A stretch of 64,000 nucleotides of DNA from Aselliscus stoliczkanus (taxonomy: Eukaryota > Chordata > Mammalia > Chiroptera > Hipposideridae), in NCBI GenBank assembly GCA_033961575.1, contig CM066732.1, positions 97,827,187 to 97,891,186 on the forward strand, read 5' to 3'. Positions 25,720 through 54,999 of the stretch are shown here, in pieces. Positions within the stretch are counted from its first letter, which is position 1. The number at the start of each line of letters is the position of its first letter. The notes under the pieces were generated by a model that ran no database searches, was not told the origin of the DNA, and saw nothing but the letters and a program-made list of their open reading frames with translations. Position numbers and translations under genes: made by a program.

Positions 25720-26088
25720 CTCCAGTGTGAGCCCACTCGCACCCCTCCTCCCCCAGACCTCCCCACCCGGACCCTCTCCCACGCCGACTTGTCCCCCCAC
25801 GCAGACCCGCACAAGCGCGTCTCTCCCTTCGCCGACCCCCTCCTCCGTCCTCCCTTCACACCGCCCTCCCATCCTGACTCCACTTAGCCTTTGCCCGCCC
25901 CCGCCTTCCCTGCTCACTCTCCCTGCGCTGACATTGAGGCCTCTTCGCTGCGTTTCTCTCCGCAACTGCCCCCAGCGGGTACACACCCAAGCCTTCATCA
26001 CCGACCAAGCCCACTCCACCCAGCCCACCCCCTCAGATACCGCCCCCAGCCCCCAGCCACTCCCCCACCGCCCCCGGCCCTCACTCAC
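25720..26088 (-). other. C-rich/G-rich skewed stretch with G-quadruplex motif in PPIP5K1 intron 1
   Basis: The plus strand is strongly C-rich and the minus (non-template for PPIP5K1) strand G-rich immediately after the first donor. Four runs of five C at 26043-26047, 26050-26054, 26062-26066 and 26071-26075 form, on the minus strand, a canonical G-quadruplex with loops of 4, 7 and 2. A 182-codon open frame over this stretch is a composition artefact. Confidence 0.7.
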
Positions 26089-26230
26089 CCGCCTCCCTGC
26101 GCTCGCACAGCCGAACCTGCCGGCAGCGACACCTGACAGCAACCCAATCAAAGAGCGACTTCTCTGGCGGTACCACCAATCAGCGGAGGGCGCGCACCGG
26201 CAACAGAGTCAGGCTGCGTTGGCCGGCGCT
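26089..26230 (-). promoter_or_regulatory. PPIP5K1: PPIP5K1 core promoter and 5' non-coding exon
   Basis: A strong minus-strand donor (GGCGG|GTGAGTGA) lies at 26087-26088 and marks the end of a non-coding first exon; intron 1 then runs to 22124. Just upstream are two CCAAT boxes at 26144-26148 and 26176-26180, about 30 bp apart, in a CpG-rich, TATA-less setting. This is typical of an NF-Y-driven housekeeping promoter. The exact start site cannot be read; about 26,100-26,140 is likely. Confidence 0.65.
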
Positions 26231-26699
26231 TCTGCGCGGAGGAGGGTGGCCCCTAGTGGCTCTGGGGAGAAAGTGCAACCTGATGCTCTTCCTCGGATTT
26301 CCTACTGCGTCGCTGCAATCCATCGGCTGGGTCTAGACACTTGCCAATGAGACGAAGAATGCAGGGGGGAGAAGCGAGATGCAGAGGAAGAGGCAGAGTG
26401 TGTGCTATTGCACCTTCCTGAGGACAAAACCAGGCATTCTGTTTGTTTCCTAGAACAAAACGGGGTATGATCTGCGTAGAGATCCAGTAAGTGTAAGTTG
26501 AAAATGTTAACAAATGGAGGAGTGAATGGGGAGACTATAGACAAAAACAGAGACAAAGGGAGAAACAGATCGGAAAGTTAAGAGAGGAAAGAGAGTTATT
26601 TATAAAGGAGTCAAGAAAATGGATGGACATGGAAAACTGAGTAAATTGATTCCTGTCTCCACACTGCCTGCTCTCTACCTTCTAGACTTGTTTGACTCA

Positions 26700-26768
26700 T
26701 TTGATAGCTTTGAAGTCTTGGACAAGTCACTGAACTTCCCTCAGCCTCCATTTTCTCAAGTGTAAAAG
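26700..26768 (+). repeat. MIR fragment
   Basis: TTGGACAAGTCACTGAACTT and CCATTTTCTCAAGTGTAAAA match the MIR core. The fragment is cut by the adjacent long SINE. Confidence 0.65.
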
Positions 26769-26792
26769 AGTGGGATTAAAAAATCCTTGGAG

Positions 26793-27218
26793 GCCGGCCG
26801 AGTGGCGCATTGGTTTTGGGATGCCAGCGGCCCCGGTTCGGATCCCACATGAGGGCCAGTGACACTGCCCTCTACAGCTAACAACAGCTCCACCTGGAGC
26901 TGGGCTGTGCGAGCCCCGGTGATGGTGTGGGCTGCAGCCCCTGCTGCAGTGGGCTGCCATAGGCTACAGTGAGTGGCCCGCAGCCAGCGTGAGTGGCTGG
27001 CAGCCAAGCGTGAGCTGCCAATAGCCGTGGTGAGCGACATCCAGAGGCCAGCGACCGATCTGCCTCATCCGGGAAGAGCGCAATGACGATACCAACAGTG
27101 AAGCAACATCCTGCGCAACTAAACTGAAGAACAAAAAGACAGCAACTTGTCTGTTCCCCTTCCCTGATTCCCCAACGCTGTTCCCCTCCGCCAATTCCCC
27201 AATAAAATCTTTAAAAAA
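26793..27218 (+). mobile_element. Long composite SINE, first of a tandem pair
   Basis: Forward copy with head GGCCGGCCGAGTGGCGCATT, body, GACAGCAACTTGTCTGTTCC and CCAATAAAATCTTTAAAA end. It is flanked by AAAAAATCCTTGGAG at 26778-26792 and 27219-27233. Lies about 600 bp upstream of the PPIP5K1 promoter. Confidence 0.9.
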
Positions 27219-27233
27219 AAAAAATCCTTGGAG

Positions 27234-27672
27234 GGGGGAGGGCGCGTTACTTAAGAGTTGGCTTGGGAGCGCCAGCTGCTGGTTCCAATCCCACATGAAG
27301 GCCAGTGATGCTGTGCCCTCTACAGCTAAAATGGTGAACAACAGCTCAACCTGGAGCAGGGCTGCCTTCAGTCGCCAGCGATGGGGTAGGATATAGTGGG
27401 GCGGCGGTGGGCTGCCGTAAGCCACCATAAGTGGCTGGCAGCCAGCGTGAGCTGCTGTGAGCCGCCATCAGCGCAGTCCAATGGCAGTGGAGCGACTGCC
27501 TCACCTGGGAAGAGCACAATGATAATGCAAACATGGGCCAGTGAAGCAACATCCTCCACGACTAGATTAAAGAACAAAAGGACAGCAACTTGTCTGTTTC
27601 CCTTCCTGGATTCCCCATCACTGCTCCCCTCCCCTAATTCCCCAATAAAATCATTTAAAAAATAAATAAAAT
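27234..27672 (+). mobile_element. Long composite SINE, second of a tandem pair
   Basis: Follows the first copy directly in the same orientation, with a diverged head and the same body and AATAAAATCATTT end. The right flank AAAAATCCTTGG at 27673-27684 repeats the flank of the first copy. Confidence 0.88.
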
Positions 27673-27689
27673 AAAAATCCTTGGGGTGG

Positions 27690-30059
27690 GGGGAAGGTAG
27701 AAGAAGGTGAAGGGGGTCAAATATTTAAAAAGCAACTCATAGGGTACTGATATGTGAAAGCATTTTGTGTATGTTTGTATTATTATTATCTTTGCAGCCT
27801 CACTTAGATTTCCCTGATTGAGACAATTCCAAGTTCCATTTCTTCTCTGCACCCTTAGGATTCTTACCACTTTTTCAGTCATGTGCCTCATTGCACTGAC
27901 CCCAAGGTCTCCCAAATGAGATAAAGATAATTCTAAGGACTGGCCCTAAGGGAAGTAGATACCTCCCTAGTTCATGCTCAGGGTCATATCTCTTCCACCA
28001 CTCCAACCCTTCAAACAAGTTATTATTACATCTTCTAGGTAATTAACTTGTCTTCTCATCCCCTTGAAAATGTAGACTCAGTCTCCAGTCATCCATTGGA
28101 ACAATCTAATTCAATTCAATGAAATAATACTTACAAGAGTTCCTTGTAATTGTAAAGTACTTTATAAATATTAAATATTATTGATAACAATTATTAAATA
28201 AATAAAATACCACATCTATTGATTACCTAACATGCTGTAGAATATTTTAAATGAGTATTAATACATTATGTGCCTGTCAGAGGTTCACAGGGAATAAGAA
28301 AAGTGCACAAATACGTAACTTTTCTCAATGAAGCTACTATTCAAATTTGGGCAGCTACTTTCCAAGCTTGAGTGATTTCTCTCCTCCTCTAGGCAAGTCT
28401 TATTTTTCCTTCTGTAATTCTCTCTTCCTGCTTTTAACCTCTTTAATCTTAGTAACCACCCTCTCAAATAAACTTACTGCTCTGGAAGATTACCTCCCTC
28501 CTTTGTCAGGGTAAATATATACCATTCCAAGTAATTATACTTGCTTACTCATAGCTACTCCTTAATCTGGATAATGAGCCCCCACAACACCGGTAACATT
28601 TTCCATCTCCCCAAGAGTGACCACACTCCACAACTGCAGAACTCTATCCTCTGATAATTGCTCTCTTACCAGGAGGAGAAGGAATTGAGTGATGGACCCA
28701 GAAGAGAGGTAGATGGTGTCTGAGGATACCCACAAATGAGGAAGGCAGGAAAGGGAGCACTAGGGAAGCCTGAAAGGAATGAAGGGAATGAGTATAGGGG
28801 TGAGGTGGGGTCTCATTATTGGAACCAGAGGACAATGTGAAGGAAATTTCTCAAACACCCTCCTCTAAGTTTCCAATTATCTTACTGTCTTATGGGTACA
28901 CCAAGATAGCTGAGGGGAGGGACTAATGCCACCATGCCTACCTCATCTTAACTGACCCTCCATACTGAAGCCCGTCATCTCTAGTGCGACTCCAACATTC
29001 ATGCTCCTTTCTGCCGAGACAAAAGCCCAGTCACACCGAAGTCGCACTTGGAGCTGTGGGAACAAAGCCCTCTTAAGTCTAAGGAGCAAGAGAAGAGGTG
29101 ACCAGAAGGAAGGTGGAAATTCCCTGGAGACTGTATGCCCTTGGATGCCACTTCCCTTTACACTCTGGATTAAAGAGCATTCGGGAGCCAAGAGAGGAAA
29201 GCCATGTGGTGTACGGGAGACCTGTGCCTGCCTGTTCCAGTCCTACGCCCAATCATCTCACCACGCCCTTCACCTCACCTTACACTCCACTCCAGCCCAG
29301 GAATTGGGAGCTACAGAGAGGGAAGAAAAGGGAAAGGAGGAAGAGGAAACGAACAATTCCCTGCCCAACCCCAGCTCCACGCCTAGTGCAACCAACAGAT
29401 AGCAGATAGGCAAGTGTGCAGAGATTACTCAGAGGGAGTCCTGCGATCAGCAAACTGGTCTGAGCCTGGAAAAGACTGCGAGAAGTAAAAGGTAAAAAGT
29501 GAAGTAAGGGATGGGAAGGAGGGTGGAGGAGCAAAAAAAAGTGGGGGATCCTGAGAGGTGTAGGCAGGACATAGCAGGGCGTCAGACTAGGGATGGAAGG
29601 TCAGACTAAGGGGCAGGGGCAGGGTGGGGGAACGCATCATCGATGGGGTAAGAGTTAATGTTTCCCTAGTTCCTGTAAGTTAGTAAGGCGAGCACAGGTG
29701 TGAAGGCAGGAGCCTTGGTCTTTTTCCTGGTTCCAAGGTAAAGGTGACCTTGAGCCAGCCGGTGTCTTCCCCGGTGTCTGCCTCTGTGCCTTCCTCCGGT
29801 ATCTGTGCTAATCCCCTCCTGCCCTGAGAAGACGGAGAGGTTGCTGGGGCAGGCTGAAAACAGAGAAGAGGCTGGGCAAGGTCACCCTTTCACACCCCAC
29901 GGAGTGACGAATCGGGTTTCCAGTTAAACCGAGAGGCTTGGGGGAAGGGTGTCTCCAGACCCCTCGGGTGCTGTCCTCTACTTGGTGCTGAAATCTGGGC
30001 GGCCTGTCCCAGGGATGCGAATCTCCCGGACCCTAATGTACCTGGCGAGTGCTGCCCCG
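27690..30059. other. Spacer between PPIP5K1 and CKMT1
   Basis: About 2.4 kb between the tandem SINEs and the CKMT1 promoter. It has no recognised gene, and the open frames around 29.0-29.5 kb lack family features. Composition rises in GC toward 30 kb. It may hold CKMT1 regulatory sequence or a non-coding first exon, which I cannot place. Confidence 0.5.
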
Positions 30060-30342
30060 GCACACCTAGCGCAGTGGCAGGCGGGAAGGCGGGGTCTAAG
30101 TGAGCCCCACCCCTGGAGACTGCGGCTGGGCCTCCCTTCTCCTCCGCCCGCCCGCTAGCTCATTGCGCCTCTTCTGCAGTCTGGTTGGTACCGGCTCCCA
30201 TTCCAGCCTCCACACCGGCCCCCATTTCGGCTCCAGCCTCGCACCCAATTCCAGCCCTCATTCCGCCTGGTTGCATCCTCCCTCCCGGTGCCTGCCCTGA
30301 GCCAGCGCCTGCTCCGGGATTCTGTAGCAGGATCCTCAAGCC
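30060..30342 (+). promoter_or_regulatory. CKMT1: CKMT1 promoter / 5' leader region
   Basis: A GC-rich stretch directly before the CKMT1 start holds GC boxes (GGCGGGG at 30088-30094, CCCCACCC at 30105-30112, CCGCCCGCCC near 30146) and no obvious TATA box. The ATG at 30343 has a strong context (AAGCCATGG). Human CKMT1 has a non-coding first exon; I cannot place its counterpart with certainty. Confidence 0.45.
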
Positions 30343-34915
<4,573 letters not shown>

Positions 34916-35018
34916 CTCCCCATCCTCAGCAGGTGACTTAAGATCTCCAGGACTTCTGCCATTCTAATGGTGGCTCATTCTACTTGCCCTGGATGCAGCC
35001 CCCGACTTCCTCTGTCCC

Positions 35019-35024
35019 AGTAAA
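35019..35024 (+). terminator. CKMT1: CKMT1 poly(A) signal (AGTAAA)
   Basis: The variant hexamer AGTAAA lies about 105 bases after the stop codon and is followed within 25-50 bases by a GT-rich stretch (TGTCTGTGTTATTTC), as needed for cleavage. The 3' UTR is therefore only about 130 bases. Confidence 0.65.
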
Positions 35025-35251
35025 GAAACCTTGCTATGCTCCAGCTGTCTGTGTTATTTCTTATGGTGGGGGTGAGGAGGGAGCAGCCTCCACAAAAAGC
35101 AAAAAAGGCAATGGGGTTAGTTATGATGGAAAGAGACTCTAGATATGGCATGTCAGGAACACTGATTCTCAGGTGGGTGGACAGCATTAGCATTTTACCC
35201 ATATTCCTCATCAGCTTCCTGAGAATAATTAGAATATACTTCCATTTGCAC

Positions 35252-35257
35252 TTTATT
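35252..35257 (-). terminator. STRC: STRC poly(A) signal (AATAAA)
   Basis: TTTATT on the plus strand is AATAAA on the minus strand, 56 bases after the STRC stop codon (35313-35315). The CKMT1 signal lies about 230 bases away, so the two transcripts converge almost end to end. Confidence 0.7.
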
Positions 35258-35312
35258 CACTATGACTTAAGATTTCTTCCCCAACAATCTCTCTGCAACT
35301 GTAGACACAGGC

Positions 35313-50735
<15,423 letters not shown>

Positions 50736-52180
50736 GTTTCCAGGTGAGCACTGGTACTAGAGGTGAATTCTGGTTATTCTCACCTTGTATGGGATAGCCA
50801 GGTAAGGGCAGGGCACTGCCGGCAGCCTGAGCCTCCACTGACACTGTAGTGTGGTCTTTCAGGAAACAATATCTGTAACCTGACAGCAGGTTTGTCACCT
50901 GAGCCACTAGAATACCTGATCCTTTGGCTTTGGAGAAAGGTGTGCTTCTGTGAGAGGGACAAATGATAGGGGATCCCAGGGGGCCCTTGGAAGAACCCAA
51001 GGGGATAGCTTCAGTTGGGAACCAGGATGCCAAGAAGGGTAGACAGATGTAGAGATGGAGAACTGGAACCCAGGGTGTAATCTGGGGCTCTGCAGAAAAA
51101 TATCAGAAAATAAAGAGAGTACAAAGGAGCTGAAAAGCACAGGTAGGATGTGAGGGAATAGAGGAAGAAAGGGGGCCCAGGAGAAAGAAATTAGGCAGCT
51201 AGGTGTAGATAGAGAAGAGGAATGAAGGTAAAGTTCTGGTCCAAGGATGGAGCATTCAGGAAGAAGAGAGCTCCTTTTGATTTAGTAATCAGGGCCACTA
51301 AATGTTAAGAGCTGGGCAGGACTTAAGAGGTCACATAGACCAAGCCTCTCATCTTATGGGTAAGGAAACAGACCCGGTCAGTTGTGACTCGCTCATTAGG
51401 CCACTCAAATATTTAGGTTTGCCTGCTGGTTCTCTTACTGTGACCCTATAGAAAATTCTGGGCTGAGAAAAGAGATAAATCAGATTAAACCACTGCGCAA
51501 GGGAGCTATCCCCCTTATACACACATTTTGGGTGGGAGCGTGGAGGGGTGGAGAAAGAGAGAGAGAGAGAGAGAAAAGAAACTGCTCACAGATCAGAGAA
51601 ATCCCAATCAAAACAGTCTGGTCTGGTCAGGGTGAGTCATCTTTTCTATCCCCCATTTCTATAATTCAACACTGAGGCTCCACTCAAACTATTATTCAGT
51701 GCCTCTTTCCTTACAACCCTCCTCTGTTCTATTCTTCAAACCCACACCTTCAAATCCAGTATTAATGCACTTCTGCTCTAGAAGATTCACTTAGGAGCAC
51801 AGAATTTTAGAGCTGCAAGGGACCCAATGCATCCTCCAGTAAAAACTTTTTTATAAATGAGGAAAATAACTCCCCACAAAAATGGAATGCATTGGCCCAG
51901 GCCACAAAAAGAGTTGAGGGCAGTGCTGGCATTTTCCAAGTCAAAACTTGAGACCAGTGAAATGATCTGTTGCATCACATTACCAATATTTTCCCTTTGT
52001 CCATCAAAGATACATCTAGTCTGAAAAGTAGAGAGGATAATCAGAGGAAGACTATGGCCTGGGTTCCCAACAGCTTGCTAGCTCCTGGTTCCAGCCTGTC
52101 CTGCAATCCACTTGAATTTCTGCCCATGGTTCTATAAAACCCTCCTATAATAAATTCTCTTTTTTTCTTAATACAGTAGC
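50736..52180. other. STRC upstream region
   Basis: The first 1.4 kb upstream of the STRC start shows no clear TATA box at a good distance. A short (GA)n run lies near 51,552-51,575. A MIR-related decayed repeat is likely around 51,270-51,440 and another at 51,790-51,970. No gene is seen. Confidence 0.5.
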
Positions 52181-52181
<1 letters not shown>

Positions 52182-52251
<70 letters not shown>

Positions 52252-52252
52252 A
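52182..52252. repeat. (GAAA)n microsatellite, about 18 units
   Basis: A pure GAAA tetranucleotide run of roughly 70 bases between STRC and CATSPER2. Pure runs of this length are usually polymorphic. Confidence 0.95.
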
Positions 52253-52264
52253 AAATGAGATGGC

Positions 52265-52450
52265 CTGTATTCAAATCCTGGCTCCCATATTTATTAGCTG
52301 TGTGTCCTGGGTCATTTCTAACCCTTTCTGTGTCGCAGTGTTCTCTTCTGTAAAAAACTCTCTAGTATAGAGTTGTGGTGAGGGTTATAGTAGATAATGC
52401 ATTTAAAGTGCTCAGCATACTGTCTGGCATTCATTCAACAGAGTAAGCAC
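52265..52450 (+). repeat. MIR element
   Basis: CAAATCCTGGCTCCCATATT, TTAGCTGTGTGTCCTGGGTC and GATAATGCATTTAAAGTGCT follow the MIR consensus order. Lies directly right of the GAAA microsatellite. Confidence 0.7.
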
Positions 52451-52489
52451 TATCATGTGCCAGGCACTGATCCAAAATAAACATGCATT

Positions 52490-52602
52490 AGGGCTGGCCA
52501 AGTGGCGCGGTGGTTAAATGCTGGTTTGGGAAGCCAGCGGCCCAGGTTCGGTCCCATATGTGAGGGCCAGTGACACTGCCCTCAAAAAAAAAAAAAAAAG
52601 GC
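52490..52602 (+). mobile_element. Short tRNA-headed SINE (type A)
   Basis: Type A core with a long A tail. Flanked by the exact 17-bp duplication CAAAATAAACATGCATT. Confidence 0.92.
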
Positions 52603-53546
52603 TCAAAATAAACATGCATTGAATGTTACTACTACTACTATTATTAAACTAGTTCAATACAAATTATTTTATTTGAAACTAAAGGATCCTAATTAATAAA
52701 GAAATTGTTACCACGAAGTAGTGTCTTGAGTGAGAGACCTTTAGAACAAGTGGAATTAGCTGAGTCAAGCGGAGAGAAGGACAATGAGGACTCTCCTCAT
52801 CCCTGGATGGGAAATTCCTTGCAGTCCACGTGATGATGTAGCAAGAAGTTGGTTAAGCAAACCTGTTGTTGCCAAAGATTCAGACTGTGTGCCAGCTGAG
52901 GATGAAGTGCTCTGCATTTATAGCAAATATATCAGGCTATTCAGCATAAGTGGGTCACTGCTTATAGTCTGGTAAGGTTCCACAAGAGTGAGACAAGTGC
53001 CAATCTACGATGATCAAATGAAAAGAGAGAAAAACAGGACCAATACACTGAAATTACAGGGGTCTAGAACAAGAAATTAATCATGTGTCTTGCCAAAGTG
53101 AAATGGATAATGTTGGTGGGATGATTGGAATGCTCTGTGATCTGGCGATTTTTAATAAAGACACCTGGGAGGAGCCAAAGGAGATAAGACATCTGAAACG
53201 TCCTCACTCCCCCAAACCTCCCATAGGGCACTTTCTGTCTGACAAGAACAGATTCTTCCCTTTGTACAGTACAATAATTTTTCTCCCTTTTCAGATTGCC
53301 TTTTATAACTAAAATACATGTTGCTCACTAGATATCCAAGCATTCTCTGCATTTCCCAGATCTCTTGCAGTTAGGTGGGATTAAGTGATTAATTCCAGCC
53401 AATGGATAGTGAATTACCAAAGAATTTAAGAGCTAGTGAATGACCCTCCAGCCATCTCATCCCTGTTGAAGTAACCTAGAAACTGCATGAGATGGCAGTG
53501 TCACAAGGCGAAGTAGCCTGAAGCTCTAAATTATCACACAGCATTT

Positions 53547-54196
53547 ACAATTGAGTCTCATTATTTGTGAGTTTTGTATTTGTGAATTTACCACTCACTA
53601 CAACTTGTGACCAAAAAAATCAGTGCTTATGTCATGTTCACAATTATCCACAGAGATGTGTAGAGTGAGTGGTGAAAAATTGGAGTCTCTCCATGTGCAT
53701 GTTCCCAGCTGAGGTTGAACCAGGTGATAAACCCCCTTTTTAAGTGTCCTTTTCACTGTCTGGTTAGTGCCACAATTTTCACATTTATATGTCATTGGTT
53801 GGTGATTTCACTGTTTAAAATGGTCCCATGCTTAGTGCTAAAGTGCTTTCTAGTGTTCATAAGCACAGGAAGGCTGTGATGTGCCTCGGGGAGGAAATAA
53901 ACGTGTTAGATAAGCTTCATTCAGGCATGAGTTATGGTGCTCTTGACAGAGGGGTCCAATGCTAATGAATCAACAACATATAGTAAACAAGGTGTCTTCA
54001 AATACAAACACCTTACAGAAAACATAATACATAAAAAAAGGTTATGTATCCACTGGTTGATGAAAATGTTGTAACCAGAGGCCCGCAGGAACCTAAGCCT
54101 GTATTTCCTCTAGGAGCAACAGTTCAGTATTTGCTAACTCAGTGTTTGCAGAAACTTTATAGAATATAACTACTGAGAATAATAGCAATTGACACT
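53547..54196 (+). mobile_element. Tigger-type DNA transposon fossil
   Basis: The ends are imperfect inverted repeats: the left reads CAATTGAGTCTCATTATTTG, and the right, reversed, reads TCAATTGCTATTATTCTC. Inside, a decayed frame near 53,828 resembles the N-terminal helix-turn-helix of Tigger/CENP-B-like transposases (HKHRKAVMCLGEE then LDKLHSGMSYGAL), followed by a stop. Most of the transposase is deleted. This is an ancient mammalian element. Confidence 0.75.
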
Positions 54197-54307
54197 AGTT
54201 GCCTTGAAGAGTTGCCCAACTATTACTGCATCTTCATGAATGAGAAATAAACCTTTCTTCTGTTAATCACTGAGGTTTTGGGGTTAATTTGTTCTTGCAG
54301 TATAGCT

Positions 54308-54706
54308 CTTTTTTTTTTTAGATTTTTTTATTGAGGAATTGGGGAAGGTGAATAGTCTTGGGAAATTGGGGAATGGAAATAGCCAAATTATTGTCCTTCA
54401 ATCTTAGCTGTGGAGGACACAGCTAGCTCAGCTTCAAGTCCAGTCGTCATCCGGCCGCTCTTCGGCAGCTGGCGGCCACTCAGCTCAAGGTGCCGTGTTC
54501 AATCTTAGTTGCAGGTGGATGTAGCCCACCATCCCATGCGGGAGTTGACAGCAACCCTTGTATTAGGAGCACGTCATCCTGCCACCTGTTGGCAGCTCAA
54601 CAGCAGCTCAGCTCGGGTGCAGCTCACTGGCCCATGTGGGAATTGAACCAGCCACCCTGTTGCTCAGAGCATGCGCTCTTAACCAACTGGGCCACTCAGC
54701 TGGCCC
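54308..54706 (-). mobile_element. Long composite SINE with type B head, reverse
   Basis: The T-rich left end AGATTTTTTTATTGAGGAAT and the GTCCTTCAATCTTAGCTGTG part match the 3' half of the long family, but the tRNA-side half carries the type B segment CATCCTGCCACCTGTTGGCA. Flanked by CAGTATAGCT duplications. Confidence 0.85.
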
Positions 54707-54739
54707 AGTATAGCTTTTGACTCTCCTGATTAAGACACT

Positions 54740-54860
54740 GTTATTTTTATATTTTTTTATTTTTTTGAGGACAGTGTCACTGGCCCCCATATGTGGGACC
54801 CAAACCGGGGCCGCTGACATCCCAAGCCAGCTCTTAACCACCACGCCACTCGGCCAGCCC
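54740..54860 (-). mobile_element. Short tRNA-headed SINE (type A), reverse
   Basis: Reverse type A core ending CACTCGGCCAGCCC. Flanked by AAGACACT. It sits only 33 bases from a long composite SINE in the same orientation. Confidence 0.88.
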
Positions 54861-54999
54861 AAGACACTTTTAAATTACATTTGCATTTTGATGTTAGACT
54901 TCTGAAGTCTAGGTTCCTATTCTATCATCTATTAGTTCTATAATCAGCAGAAATTTCTGTAATTCACTCAATGTAAAATAAATATTACCCATTCATCCA

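Noticed and set aside
25603..26151. 182-codon open frame on the minus strand
   Set aside because: It runs through the C-rich PPIP5K1 promoter and intron 1. The Gly/Arg-rich peptide follows base composition, and the first exon donor interrupts it.
26964..27428. 154-codon open frame on the minus strand
   Set aside because: It spans two tandem long SINEs in antisense. The same peptide phrases recur in every other copy of the repeat.
29001..29402. 133-codon plus-strand frame upstream of CKMT1
   Set aside because: It shows no signal, domain or repeat structure, several frames are equally open, and nothing recognisable supports coding.
52182..52252. Regular tetranucleotide array as a CRISPR-like repeat
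   Set aside because: There are no spacers; it is a simple GAAA microsatellite in a mammalian genome.
53828..53935. Possible functional transposase-derived gene
   Set aside because: The Tigger-like frame stops after about 40 codons and most of the transposase is missing, so it is a fossil.
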